Counted from the stretch's first letter, positions 24,389 to 33,659 are shown. The stretch is DNA of 64,000 nt from Pseudomonas sp. MWU16-30317 (GCF_020515695.1 NZ_JAIWJA010000011.1:62001-126000); one strand, 5' to 3'. The notes: a model not told the origin generated them from the sequence alone. Translations and numbers: made by a program.

Positions 24389-25735
24389 TCAAAACTCGTG
24401 ATCAGCGGTATCCGGGTTCAGATCCGTGATGCCCAGTTTGCCCGCTGCCTGTTCGATGGCACCGGTCTGCTTCACCAGCGCAGCGATGGCATCGCGGATC
24501 ACCTGATTGCCGGCACTGTTGCCCGGCGCAATCAACTGGTCGAAATGCTCGCCCTTGTTGGCGTGATCGACAATCACTTGCATACGCGCTTCGGTGTCGG
24601 CGAGATCGGCCTGCAAGGTGAGGTCGGTGGTCTTGTCGGCCTTGGCCACCAGCGACGACAGACTGGCGCCTGTCAGTTTGCTGCCATCGACGCGGGTGTA
24701 TTCGCCCAGGTAGATATTGCGGATGCCCTTGGCGTTATAAAACGCCGAGTTGTAGGTGTTATCGCTGAAGCAATCGTGCTCGTCTTCCGGCGAGTTGGCT
24801 TCCAGCGCCACCTTCATGCGTTCGCCGGCCAGCTCACCCAACGACAGGCTGCCGATGCCGAACAGCATCTTGCGCAAGCCCGCGTCAACGGGTTCCTTGG
24901 CCAGGGTGGCGCGGTAGTTGTCGGCCACATTGGGCTGCCATTGGCCGACCATTTCCTTGAGGTCGCTGACCAGCAGATCGGTCACAGCCTTCAGGTAGGC
25001 ACGGCGACGCTCGTTGTGACCGCCGGTGGCGCCAGCGCCTTCGAGGTAATCGGACGACGGGCGATTGCCGGCCCCCGGGCCGGTACCGTTGAGGTCCTGG
25101 CCCCAGAGGAGGAATTCGATGGCATGGTAGCCGGTGGTGACGTTGGCTTCGGAGCCACCCAGCTCGTTGAGGCTGGCGAGTTTTTCAGGGGTGATGTCCT
25201 TGACGTCGACTTTGTCTTCGCCCACCTGGATTTCGGTGTTGGCGATGATATTGGCCGTGGCTGCGGGGTTGCCGAGGGCGTGCTCGTAGCTCTTGTCGGT
25301 GTAGTCGATCAGGCCCTCGTCCAGGGGCCAGGCGTTGACCTGGCCTTCCCAGTCATCGATGAGGGTGTTGCCGAAGCGGAAGGCTTCGGTCTGCAGGTAC
25401 GGCACGCGGGAGGCAACCCAGGCGTCGCGTGCGGCCTTGAGGGTCGCGTCGCCGGGCTTGGCGAGGAAGGCGTCGACAGCGCTTTGCAGGGTTTGGGCGG
25501 TACTCAAGGAATCGCTGAACGCGGCATAGGCCAGCTCGGCGTAGTGGTCGACCACGACTCTGGCGGCGCTTTCGTCGACGTTGACGGACGCTGTGGCGGT
25601 GGTCGCAGTGGCGGTGCTTGCAGCGGGCGTCGGCACCTTGTCGGCCGCTTTTTCCTTGTCGCTGCTGTCACCGCAGCCGGCGAGGGAGATGGCAATGGCC
25701 AGCAGACTGGCGCTGGCCAGGGGCATACGAATCAT
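24389..25735 (-). CDS. icmP: Imelysin (IcmP-like) lipoprotein
   Basis: The 448-residue protein has lipobox AISLAGC followed by a low-complexity Ala/Thr linker. The imelysin domain has the GxHxxE motif (TTGYHAIEFLLWGQDLNG), WPLDEGLIDY and SPEDEHDCFSDNT. This matches P. aeruginosa IcmP (PA4370), reported as an insulin-cleaving metalloprotease. Whether the family is truly proteolytic or binds iron is debated. It heads the operon icmP / DUF1111 / imelysin / DUF1513 / mexV remnant. Confidence 0.88.
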   Translation of the reverse strand: MIRMPLASASLLAIAISLAGCGDSSDKEKAADKVPTPAASTATATTATASVNVDESAARVVVDHYAELAYAAFSDSLSTAQTLQSAVDAFLAKPGDATLKAARDAWVASRVPYLQTEAFRFGNTLIDDWEGQVNAWPLDEGLIDYTDKSYEHALGNPAATANIIANTEIQVGEDKVDVKDITPEKLASLNELGGSEANVTTGYHAIEFLLWGQDLNGTGPGAGNRPSSDYLEGAGATGGHNERRRAYLKAVTDLLVSDLKEMVGQWQPNVADNYRATLAKEPVDAGLRKMLFGIGSLSLGELAGERMKVALEANSPEDEHDCFSDNTYNSAFYNAKGIRNIYLGEYTRVDGSKLTGASLSSLVAKADKTTDLTLQADLADTEARMQVIVDHANKGEHFDQLIAPGNSAGNQVIRDAIAALVKQTGAIEQAAGKLGITDLNPDTADHEF

Positions 25736-25921
25736 GGCGAAATCCTGCGTCAAAAATGGGCTCGACCGCGCGCTGCAGCACGCGAAACGGCGCCATGATG
25801 CGAAGGATTTGCATTTGCTGTAAAGGAGGAATATTAAAAATATTTCATGTAACTTTATGTTGCCAGGCATGTAACTGAATGTTGCAAGTCTTTATCTAAA
25901 AAATACTTAAATTTCATAGGG
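25736..25921. other. AT-rich intergenic region upstream of icmP
   Basis: This gap between the icmP start and the bifA stop is clearly AT-richer than its surroundings and should hold the icmP promoter. A Fur-type site would be expected for an imelysin operon, but I could not identify a convincing one by eye. GTAACTTTATGTTGC and GTAACTGAATGTTGC (around 25849-25886) look like a direct repeat. Confidence 0.5.
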
Positions 25922-27973
25922 TTACGTCGTTAAGGATTTCAGTCTGTCGGCTTGTTTCAGAAAGGCCAGTAATTCGCGAGCGGGCAGCGGTTTGCTGTAC
26001 AGATAGCCCTGACCTTCATGGCACCCTTCGGAAATCACATAGGCTTCCTGGGCGCTGGTCTCCACGCCCTCGGCGATCACCTGCATGCCCAGGCTTTTGC
26101 CCAGTTGGATGATGGCCCGCACGATGGTGGTGTCATCGTCGTCCTGAACCAGATCCTGCACGAAGCTCTTGTCGATCTTGATCTTGTCCAGCGGCAACGA
26201 TTTCAGATAACTCAGGGACGAGTATCCCGTACCGAAGTCATCGATGGCGATCAACGCCCCGGAGCGACGCAGGCTGAGCAGATGCTGGGCGGCGGTGCTG
26301 ATGTCTTCCATCAGGCCGGTCTCGGTGACTTCCAGCTCCAGGCTGCGCGGCGGCAGACGGTACATTTGCAGGAAGTTGTTGACCACCCGCGGCAGCTCGT
26401 TGTGGTGCAGCTGCACGGTGGACAGGTTGACCGCCATGCGCAGGTTGCTGAAGCCCAGGTCGTGCCACTCGCGCAATTGCTTGCAGGACTGGTCGAGCAC
26501 CCATTCGCCCAGGGCGATAATGGTGCCGTTCTGTTCGGCCAGCGGGATGAACTGGTCGGGCGGGACCATGCCGTGTTCCGGGTGGGTCCAGCGCAGCAAG
26601 GCTTCCACACCGACTACGCTGTGATCGCGATAGCTGATCTGCGGTTGGTAGACCAGGTGCAGCTGGTTTTTCGCCAGGGCCTCGCGCAGGTCCTTCTCGA
26701 GCTCGCGGCGCCGGCGCATTTCGCTGTCGACGCTGGCGATGTAGAACTGATAACGATTGCGCGAACGGCTTTTGGCCAGGGTCATGGTCTGTTCGGCTTT
26801 TTGCAGCAGTTTTTCGGTGCTGTCGCCGTCTTCCGGGAACAAGGTGATGCCGATGGTGGCGCGCAGGCGGATTTCTTCGAGGTCCAGACCAAAGGGCGCC
26901 TCAAGGCCGTCGAGTACATTCTGGGCCAGCTCGGCGGCCTCGTAGGGTTGTTCGATGTCGGCCTGGACCAGTGCGAACTGATCGCCGCCCAGCCGCGCCA
27001 GCGCCCCGAGACGGCCGCTGTAGCCGCGCAGACGGTCGGCCAATGCCAGCAGCAACTGGTCGCCGGTCTGGTAGCTGAACTGTTCGTTGATGCCCTTGAA
27101 ATCATCGAGGCCGACGCACAGCACCGCCACCCGCCGTTGCAGGCGGCCAGCGTCGACGAGGATCTTGTCCAGTTGCTCCTGGAACTGCTGGCGATTCGGC
27201 AGGCCGGTGAGAAAGTCGTACTGGGCCATGCGCAGCAGGCTGTTCTCGGCCTCATGGCGCAGGTGGGTGTTGCGATCGATAGAGGCCAGCAGTTGATTGG
27301 CGGTATTGACCCACACGCCCAGTTCGTTTTTCTCGTGCCCCTTGAGCAGCGGAATCTGGTGCTGGCTGGGGCGGTCGGGGTTGATCTGGGTCAGGTGCTC
27401 GATGATCTTGGACAGCGGCTTGGTCAGCAGCCAGTGGTAGATCAGGTACAGCACCAGCGCCAGAGCGAGTGCCCGCAGGACGCCGGAAATGAAGATGATC
27501 ACCGAGCTGGCGATGAAATCCTCGCCATAGGTGGCAGTGTCGAGGGTGATGCTGAGATCACCGTAATACTCGCTGTACTGGCCCTTGCCCACCAATTGGG
27601 TGGTGAAGGTGCGTTCCTGACCGAGGATCAGGTCGGTCATCCAGCGCAGCGGGAATTGCTGCAGCGGCCGGGATTTTTCCGCCAGCATGGTTTCGTTCGG
27701 GTGGCCGATGGAGGCCATGCGCACGGCATCGTTCTGGAACAGGCCTTCGATGACCTGCATGCCCATCTCGCGGTCCAGGCTATACACCGCCTGGGTGGAG
27801 GGATCGCGGAACATGTCGAGGACACGATTGGCATCGTTGGCCACGGCCTGACGCGTCTTGTGAATATCGAAGACGATCTGCGCACAACTGAGCACTACGC
27901 CCACGATCAATGCCGAGAGCAGCACGACCCTGAGCAGCTTGACCGACAAGCTGTGTTTAAGCTCCAGCTTCAA
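25922..27973 (-). CDS. bifA: c-di-GMP phosphodiesterase BifA (degenerate GGDEF plus EAL)
   Basis: The 683-residue membrane protein has TM1 at about 12-32 and TM2 at about 155-180 around a periplasmic sensor loop. A GGDEF domain with GGDQF in place of GGDEF follows, and then an intact EAL domain (EALLRW, NLSTVQLHH, DDFGTGYSSLSYL, KIDKSFV). The degenerate cyclase motif plus complete EAL is the BifA layout, and the next gene is sodB as in PAO1 (PA4367/PA4366, from memory). BifA breaks down c-di-GMP to pGpG and so limits biofilm and favours motility. Confidence 0.92.
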   Translation of the reverse strand: MKLELKHSLSVKLLRVVLLSALIVGVVLSCAQIVFDIHKTRQAVANDANRVLDMFRDPSTQAVYSLDREMGMQVIEGLFQNDAVRMASIGHPNETMLAEKSRPLQQFPLRWMTDLILGQERTFTTQLVGKGQYSEYYGDLSITLDTATYGEDFIASSVIIFISGVLRALALALVLYLIYHWLLTKPLSKIIEHLTQINPDRPSQHQIPLLKGHEKNELGVWVNTANQLLASIDRNTHLRHEAENSLLRMAQYDFLTGLPNRQQFQEQLDKILVDAGRLQRRVAVLCVGLDDFKGINEQFSYQTGDQLLLALADRLRGYSGRLGALARLGGDQFALVQADIEQPYEAAELAQNVLDGLEAPFGLDLEEIRLRATIGITLFPEDGDSTEKLLQKAEQTMTLAKSRSRNRYQFYIASVDSEMRRRRELEKDLREALAKNQLHLVYQPQISYRDHSVVGVEALLRWTHPEHGMVPPDQFIPLAEQNGTIIALGEWVLDQSCKQLREWHDLGFSNLRMAVNLSTVQLHHNELPRVVNNFLQMYRLPPRSLELEVTETGLMEDISTAAQHLLSLRRSGALIAIDDFGTGYSSLSYLKSLPLDKIKIDKSFVQDLVQDDDDTTIVRAIIQLGKSLGMQVIAEGVETSAQEAYVISEGCHEGQGYLYSKPLPARELLAFLKQADRLKSLTT

Positions 27974-28227
27974 TGGGGTATTCCTTGGTGGGTGCGCTTA
28001 ACATCATTTAGCCATCATCTTTCGCAATCCCCTGCGCTACGTCAAGGGATCGGTCAATGAAACCTGGGGGTTTTGCTCTGATGTACTACAAGGCGCAGCA
28101 TTGGCTGTGTCTATGTGTCGGTCGCCGAGGGCAGAAACTTGAGGAGCCCGGGGGCAATATTGCCACGGGTTGATCTTAGCGTGCTATGAGCTTGGGGCAA
28201 GCGTTAATTTATGCTGCTCCAGGCATG

Positions 28228-28254
28228 AAAAAACCCGGACATACCGGGTTTTTT
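28228..28254. terminator. Terminator downstream of sodB
   Basis: AAAAAACCCGG and CCGGGTTTTTT form an 11-bp symmetric stem around ACATA. It lies 30 bases after the sodB stop. Both sodB and bifA run on the minus strand, so it separates the two transcripts. Confidence 0.9.
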
Positions 28255-28283
28255 CAGGGGCTGCATCGTGATGCAGCGACGGC

Positions 28284-28880
28284 TTACGCCTTGAAAGTCT
28301 TGCCTTCGAACTGCTCGGCGACGAACTTCCAGTTGACCAGGTTCCAGAACGCCTCGACATACTTCGGACGGACGTTGCGGTAGTCGATGTAGTAGGCGTG
28401 TTCCCAGACGTCGCAGGTCAGCAGCGGGGTGTCGCCGCTGGTCAGCGGGTTGCCGGCGCCGATGGTGCTGGCCAGGGCCAGGTTACCGTCAGCCTTTTTG
28501 ACCAGCCAGCCCCAGCCGGAGCCGAAGGTGCCGACGGAAGTCTTGGTGAACTCTTCCTTGAACTTTTCGAACGAACCGAACGCGGCGTTGATGGCTTCGG
28601 CCAGGGCGCCAGTTGGAGCGCCGCCAGCGTTTGGAGCCAGGCAGTTCCAGTAGAAGGTGTGGTTCCAGACCTGAGCGGCGTTGTTGAAGATACCGCCCGA
28701 GGAAGAGACGACGATTTCTTCAAGGGTCTTGCCTTCGAACTCAGTGCCTGGGACCAGGCCATTGAGGTTCACGACGTAGGTGTTGTGGTGCTTGTCGTGG
28801 TGGAATTCCAGCGTTTCCTTGGAGATGTGCGGCTGCAGGGCATCATGAGCGTACGGCAGCGCAGGTAATTCGAAAGCCAT
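28284..28880 (-). CDS. sodB: Iron superoxide dismutase SodB
   Basis: The protein has 198 residues, the standard FeSOD length. Metal ligands are visible: His in HHDKHHNTYV, His in WNHTFYW, and Asp and His in DVWEHAYY. AAQVWNHTFYW and GSGWGWLV are Fe-type signatures. It dismutates superoxide in the cytoplasm. GGAGAACC lies just before the ATG. Confidence 0.96.
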   Translation of the reverse strand: MAFELPALPYAHDALQPHISKETLEFHHDKHHNTYVVNLNGLVPGTEFEGKTLEEIVVSSSGGIFNNAAQVWNHTFYWNCLAPNAGGAPTGALAEAINAAFGSFEKFKEEFTKTSVGTFGSGWGWLVKKADGNLALASTIGAGNPLTSGDTPLLTCDVWEHAYYIDYRNVRPKYVEAFWNLVNWKFVAEQFEGKTFKA

Positions 28881-29080
28881 GGTGGTTCTCCTAATCAGGT
28901 CAGTTTGCGAGATACGCTAGGCCGATCACGGGCGGCCTGAGTACGCCGGCGAGTTTGTACTCTTTGCGGCGCAAGCCAAGGATCATAGCACCGGCTGTCC
29001 GGTAGAACCACGCAACAACTGTGTGGAATAGCCGCTGCAGACACCTCGTCGCCGAAACGGGCCAAGGCACGTCGACGCGT

Positions 29081-29680
29081 TCAGCCGGCGATCAATTGCC
29101 CTGCCACGGCGAACATCATGATGGCCACCAGCAGATCGATCAGGCGCCAGGTCGCCGGTCGTGCCAGCCACGGCGCCAACCAGGCTGCGCCGAGGGCCAA
29201 GGTGAAAAACCACAGCAGCGACGCGCTGGCGGCGCCGGCCACATAGGCACTGGGCGCTGCCTGTTGGGCGCCGAGCGAGCCGATCAGCAGCACCGTATCG
29301 AGGTACACGTGGGGGTTGAGCAGGGTCACGGCCAGCGCGCTCAGCAATACCGCCTTGAGCGAGCGCACGCCAGTGTTTTGCCCTTCTTGCAAGCTCTGCC
29401 GGCTGAGCGCGCGGCGCAGTGCCTTGCTGGCGTACCAGAGCAGAAACGCGGCGCCGCCCCAGCGTGCGATCGACAGCAGTAACGGGCTGTGCGCCAGCAC
29501 CGTCGCCAGGCCGAACACGCCGGCGGTGACCAGCAGCGCGTCGCAGACCACGCATAGCGCCGCTACCGGCAGGTGATGTTCGCGGCGCAGGCTCTGCGCG
29601 AGCACGAAGGCGTTTTGTGTGCCGATGGCCATGATCAGCCCGGCGGCCACCAGCAGGCCATTGAGATAACTTTGCAGCAT
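29081..29680 (-). CDS. LysE/ArgO-type amino-acid exporter
   Basis: The 199-residue membrane protein starts LLVAAGLIMAIGTQNAFVL, the ArgO/LysE signature, and has LLNPHVYLDTVLLIG in the middle and about six helices. It probably exports arginine or lysine. In PAO1 the neighbouring argP/iciA regulator is divergent from it, as I recall; here the divergent gene is instead an epimerase, and no argP is seen in the window. Start 29680 was chosen over longer upstream starts because it begins directly at the first helix. Confidence 0.87.
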   Translation of the reverse strand: MLQSYLNGLLVAAGLIMAIGTQNAFVLAQSLRREHHLPVAALCVVCDALLVTAGVFGLATVLAHSPLLLSIARWGGAAFLLWYASKALRRALSRQSLQEGQNTGVRSLKAVLLSALAVTLLNPHVYLDTVLLIGSLGAQQAAPSAYVAGAASASLLWFFTLALGAAWLAPWLARPATWRLIDLLVAIMMFAVAGQLIAG

Positions 29681-29926
29681 GTTGGCAGGCTCCTTTGAAT
29701 GGGGGCAGTCTGCGCAGATGAGCGGAATAAGAAAAATCAATGTTGCTGATGTCTCATTAGAAAATATGATAACGGCGAGAGCGCTGGGCATCTTCGTTGT
29801 CATCAAGCATCATTCCCGGCCCGCGGCGCTGTCGACCCAGCGCGAGCGCCGCACTGGGCCAGGCGCTTGCAGATGCAAGCGCCAGCTCGTTGAAATACTG
29901 CAACCGAAACACAGGCGGAGCGCTTC

Positions 29927-30910
29927 ATGAAAATTCTGGTCACCGGCGCGAGCGGGTTTATCGGCGGACGTTTTGCCCGTCACGCCCTGGAGCAGGGCTT
30001 CGAGGTGCGCGTCAATGGCCGTCGCGCCGAGGGCGTCGCCCATCTGCTGCGTCGCGGTGCACAGTTCGTCGAAGGTGATCTGAGCGATCCGCATCTGGCC
30101 CAGCGCCTGTGCATCGGTGTCGACGCGGTGGTGCATTGCGCAGGCGCCACGGGGCATTGGGGGCGCGCGCAGGATTTCCAGCAGAACACGGTGCAGGCCA
30201 CCGAGAACATCGTCGAGGGCTGCCTCAAGGAACATGTGCGGCGGCTGGTGTACCTGTCGTGCGCATCGATCTATCGCAATGGCCGCTCGCAGCTGGCGAT
30301 CAAGGAAGAGCCGCTGGCGCGACGCTTTGCCGATGCGGCTACGCGCAGCCGCCACCTGGCCGAGCAGAAGGTGTTCGGTGCGGCGGAGTTCGGCCTCGAA
30401 GTGATCGCCCTGCGCCCGGCCACCGTCATTGGGGCGGGAGACGTCAGCTGGTTGCCGCCTTTGATCGATCTGCAAGCCAGGCGGCGCCTGTCGATTGTCG
30501 GCAATGGCTTGAACAAGGTCGATTTCACCAGTGTGCACAACCTGACCGAAGCGCTGCTGAGCAGCGTGCTGGCAGACCCTGCTGCACTGGGCAAGGCCTA
30601 CAACATCAGCAACGACACACCGATCCCGCTGTGGGACGTGGTCAATTATGCCTTGCGCCAGTTGCAGATGAGTCAGGTGACCCGTTATCGGGGGTATCGC
30701 TCGACCTGGCTCAAGGGCGCTGTCAACGAGGGCGCTTGTCTGCTTTGGCCTGGTCGCCCCCGGCCGCGGTGGTCGAGGCATGGCGCGCACAGCCTTAATG
30801 CGGATTTCACCCTCGATATTGCACGGGCACGGCATTATCTGGATTATCAGCCGCAGACCACGCTTTGGGCGGCTCTGGATGAGTTCTGCGCCTGGTGGCA
30901 GGCGCAGTGA
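29927..30910 (+). CDS. NAD(P)-dependent epimerase/dehydratase-like protein
   Basis: The 327-residue extended-SDR protein has the nucleotide motif TGASGFIGG, the EGDLSD block and VYLSCASIY. The usual YxxxK catalytic pair is not evident: the aligned stretch reads ATRSRHLAEQK, with Ala and Arg in place of Tyr and Lys. It may bind NAD(P) without the classical chemistry, or act on an unusual substrate. It resembles the 3-beta-HSD/epimerase type encoded near argO in PAO1. The ATG has CGGAG upstream. Confidence 0.8.
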   Translation: MKILVTGASGFIGGRFARHALEQGFEVRVNGRRAEGVAHLLRRGAQFVEGDLSDPHLAQRLCIGVDAVVHCAGATGHWGRAQDFQQNTVQATENIVEGCLKEHVRRLVYLSCASIYRNGRSQLAIKEEPLARRFADAATRSRHLAEQKVFGAAEFGLEVIALRPATVIGAGDVSWLPPLIDLQARRRLSIVGNGLNKVDFTSVHNLTEALLSSVLADPAALGKAYNISNDTPIPLWDVVNYALRQLQMSQVTRYRGYRSTWLKGAVNEGACLLWPGRPRPRWSRHGAHSLNADFTLDIARARHYLDYQPQTTLWAALDEFCAWWQAQ

Positions 30911-31078
30911 ACATCGGGTAACCCGAGCGGTTTATACTGGCGCCCCTGTAGCAAGGGGGCTTGCTCCCGAAGTAGCGTCAGCACCCTCTATGTGGCTGAC
31001 ATACTGCGATCGGCGTCGCACGCGCAGCCCCCACGCTACCGATGTTATCGTTTGTCAATTTTCCAAAGGGCTTTTTCA

Positions 31079-31924
31079 ATGCGTAACGATGCTCACGATG
31101 ATTTCGACGACGTACCCAGCTTGAGCGCCAGGCAGGGTGATGACGACGATGACCTCGTGCCGGCTGCGGCCTTGCGCGATCGCAACAGCGTGACGTCCCG
31201 CACCGCGCCAGTGGTCAAGGTCAAGGCGCCGGCCAGCGGCCCGTTGTGGGCCTTGGTGGTGGCGTTGTTCATCGCTCTGGGCGGCCTGGGTTGGTGGAGC
31301 TTCCAGCAGATATCGCTGATGGAGCAGCAACTGGTGGCGACCCAGGAAAGCTTCGCGCGCATCAGCGAAGACGCGGCCGGGCGCCTGCAGGCGATCACTG
31401 GCAAAGTGGCAGCCACCGAGAACCTTTCCAGCACCGACAGCGAAGCCATGAAGCTGCAACTCAAGACGCTGCAAACGCGCATGGACGAGCAGACTCGCCA
31501 GCAGGCGGGCGTTGGCACGCAGCAGAGCAGTTTGGACAAGCGTCTGGACCAGGTCTTGGCACAAGCGGCCAACCAGCAGGCCAGTAACGACCAGGTGCAA
31601 GCGCAGCTGAAGTCGCTGGCAGCGGACATGAGCAGCCTGAAGGCGGCGCAGGGTGATCAGGCGCGTTTGAGCGCCGACTTGAAATCGCTGTCCACCGATG
31701 TGGCCGCGCTGAAGAAGCAAGGCAACAACAATGACCGGCTGAGCAGCATCGAGCAGGACCTGATCGTGCTCAAGAGCGAGCAGGACAACCGCCCAGCCGC
31801 AGCTGCGCAGGCGGGGCCCAGCACTGCGGAGTTCGACAGCTTCCGCGGCCAGACCACTCGCAATATCACTACCCTGCAAAGCCAGATGCAAAATTTGCAG
31901 CAGCAGATCAACGCTCGGCAGTGA
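31079..31924 (+). CDS. Single-pass membrane protein with long coiled coil
   Basis: The 281-residue protein has an acidic cytoplasmic N-terminus (NDAHDDFDDVP, GDDDDDL) and one TM helix at about residues 59-78. A long heptad-rich periplasmic coiled coil follows (QLKTLQTRMDEQTRQQ, KSLAADMSSLKAAQ and others). No enzyme motif is seen. Similar proteins are sometimes annotated as ATPase without support. It may be a structural or scaffold protein of the envelope. Confidence 0.8.
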   Translation: MRNDAHDDFDDVPSLSARQGDDDDDLVPAAALRDRNSVTSRTAPVVKVKAPASGPLWALVVALFIALGGLGWWSFQQISLMEQQLVATQESFARISEDAAGRLQAITGKVAATENLSSTDSEAMKLQLKTLQTRMDEQTRQQAGVGTQQSSLDKRLDQVLAQAANQQASNDQVQAQLKSLAADMSSLKAAQGDQARLSADLKSLSTDVAALKKQGNNNDRLSSIEQDLIVLKSEQDNRPAAAAQAGPSTAEFDSFRGQTTRNITTLQSQMQNLQQQINARQ

Positions 31925-31981
31925 GCACTCAGGCAATCCCTGGGGGACCGGGCTGTGCCCGGGAACAGGCCATCACTACCG

Positions 31982-32065
31982 CTGCATCTCCAGCTATATA
32001 GGCTGGAGGTGTATTGCGCGTGATGGCCCTTTCGCGAGCAGAACTCGCTCCAACACGGAGTGTGT
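31982..32065. repeat. Hairpin and half REP downstream of the coiled-coil gene
   Basis: CATCTCCAGC and GCTGGAGGTG (31984-32011) form a 10-bp stem with one G-T pair and a TATATAG loop. A single REP arm follows (TTCGCGAGCAGAACTCGCTCC). There is no T-run, so it is more likely an RNA-stabilising or REP-type structure than a classic terminator. Confidence 0.6.
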
Positions 32066-32083
32066 TCGCAGTGGAATCTGAAT

Positions 32084-33133
32084 TTACATCGCCGGGTAGT
32101 CGGTATAGCCCGCAGGGCCATCGGCGTAGAACAGTTCCGGACGCGCTTCATTCAACGGCGCACCGGCTTGCAGTCGAGCTGGCAGGTCCGGGTTGGCAAT
32201 GAACGGCACGCCGAAGGCCACGGCATCGGCGGTACCGTTGGCCAGCGCGGCATTGGCGGTTTCGGCGGTGAAGCGTTCGTTGACGATGTACGGGCCTTGG
32301 AATGCGTCACGCAATTGCGCCGCCAGGCTGTCGTCAGCTTCGCGCTCGCGCGAGCAGATGAACGCGATGCCACGCTTGCCCAGCTCGCGCGCCACGTAGG
32401 TGAAGGTCGCCGCCAGGTCTTCGTCGCCCATGTCGTGTAGATCGGCCCGTGGCGACAGGTGCATGCCCACGCGCTGGGCGCCCCACACGCCAATCACTGC
32501 ATCGGTCACTTCAAGCAGCAGACGTGCACGGTTTTCCACTGAGCCGCCGTACTGGTCGGTGCGCTGGTTGGTACCGCTTTGCAGGAACTGATCCAACAGA
32601 TAGCCGTTGGCGCCGTGCACTTCGACTCCGTCGAAGCCGGCGGCCTTGGCGTTCTCGGCGCCGGCGCGGTAAGCCTCGACCACGTCGCTGATCTCTTCGG
32701 TATCCAGGGCGCGCGGCGTCGGGAAATCGGCCAGTGGACGCACCAGGCTGACATGCCCGGCCGGCTGGATCGCGCTCGGGCCGACCGGCAGTTCACCGTT
32801 CAGGTAGCTCGGGTGGGAGATGCGGCCGACGTGCCACAACTGCAGGAAGATGCGCCCACCTGCGGCATGAACGGCGTTGGTGACCTGGGTCCAGCCACGC
32901 ACTTGCTCGTCGTTCCAGATGCCCGGGGTGTTGGGATAGCCGACGCCCATGGGCGTCACCGAGGTGGCTTCGGAAAGAATCAGCCCGGCGCTGGCGCGTT
33001 GCACGTAGTACTCGGCCATCATCGCATTGGGCACGCGGCCTTCGTCGGCACGGCAACGGGTCAGCGGCGCCATGATGATGCGGTTGGGCAGTTGCAGGTC
33101 ACCGAGGGTGATAGGGTCGAAAATCGTGGTCAT
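32084..33133 (-). CDS. xenB: Old-yellow-enzyme ene reductase XenB
   Basis: The 349-residue FMN enzyme has the OYE signatures NRIIMAPLTRCRA, LQLWHVGRISHPSYL, GFDGVEVHGANGYLLDQFLQ and TDQYGGSVENRARL. It uses NAD(P)H to reduce activated alkenes, nitro-esters or nitro-aromatics. It lies directly downstream of an ArsR-type regulator on the same strand. In PAO1 the order is pyeR-pyeM-xenB, from memory; here the transporter pyeM is not between them. Confidence 0.9.
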   Translation of the reverse strand: MTTIFDPITLGDLQLPNRIIMAPLTRCRADEGRVPNAMMAEYYVQRASAGLILSEATSVTPMGVGYPNTPGIWNDEQVRGWTQVTNAVHAAGGRIFLQLWHVGRISHPSYLNGELPVGPSAIQPAGHVSLVRPLADFPTPRALDTEEISDVVEAYRAGAENAKAAGFDGVEVHGANGYLLDQFLQSGTNQRTDQYGGSVENRARLLLEVTDAVIGVWGAQRVGMHLSPRADLHDMGDEDLAATFTYVARELGKRGIAFICSREREADDSLAAQLRDAFQGPYIVNERFTAETANAALANGTADAVAFGVPFIANPDLPARLQAGAPLNEARPELFYADGPAGYTDYPAM

Positions 33134-33191
33134 GACAAGCTTCCTGGGGAATGGACAAGGGTTATCGAGTCGGTGAATCACCTGAGCCAGC

Positions 33192-33488
33192 TCAGAGCTG
33201 CTGGCTCAGGTGTTCGAGAAACTGCCGGATGGCGTCCTCGTTACGTTTGAAAAAGTGCCACTGCCCGACCTTTTGACTGGTGATCAGCCCCGCGCGCTGC
33301 AGCGTGGCCAGGTGCGCCGACACGGTGGACTGCGATAAGCCGCAGCGCTGGTCGATCTGCCCGGCACATACGCCATGGTCATGGCCGTAGTACTGCTCGG
33401 GGAATTGCTGAAGGGGGTCCTTCAGCCAATGCAGAATGTCGCGCCGCACAGGGTGGGCGATGGCTTTTATTATGTCGTCGAGGGGCAT
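33192..33488 (-). CDS. pyeR: ArsR-family repressor, PyeR-like
   Basis: The 98-residue winged-helix protein has the ArsR/SmtB core (AIAHPVRRDILHWL, LSQSTVSAHLATLQRAGLI). The metal box ELCVCDL is not present. Instead it has HDHGVCAGQIDQRC with two cysteines, which suits redox or electrophile sensing. It is followed by xenB after 58 bases. The name is by analogy with PAO1 PA4354 and is moderately sure. Confidence 0.8.
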   Translation of the reverse strand: MPLDDIIKAIAHPVRRDILHWLKDPLQQFPEQYYGHDHGVCAGQIDQRCGLSQSTVSAHLATLQRAGLITSQKVGQWHFFKRNEDAIRQFLEHLSQQL

Positions 33489-33528
33489 GGCAGTTGGTCT
33501 CGGCAGTTTGAGGCTGGAGCGAATAACG

Positions 33529-33580
33529 GTATATCGCGATAGGGCGAAATATAGATCGGTACTTGACGATATACAAATAC
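33529..33580 (-). promoter_or_regulatory. Promoter and operator of pyeR-xenB
   Basis: On the minus strand, TTGTAT and TATATT are separated by 17 bases, a good sigma-70 pair. The inverted repeat GTATATCG (33529-33536) and CGATATAC (33567-33574) brackets this promoter, and a perfect palindrome TATCGCGATA lies at 33532-33541. This fits binding by the ArsR-type repressor encoded downstream. Confidence 0.65.
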
Positions 33581-33659
33581 CCATCGCTGCTAAGGTCATT
33601 CCGTTTGACGCTATATGGTTCTAAGTGAGGGGCGTGACAGGAATGCTAAGCTCGCCAGC

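Noticed and set aside
24311..25798. 495-codon plus-strand open frame
   Set aside because: Antisense of the icmP-like gene; starts within a REP-type palindrome.
26018..28060. 680-codon plus-strand open frame opposite bifA
   Set aside because: Antisense of bifA; no known domain, and GGDEF/EAL motifs on the minus strand are unmistakable.
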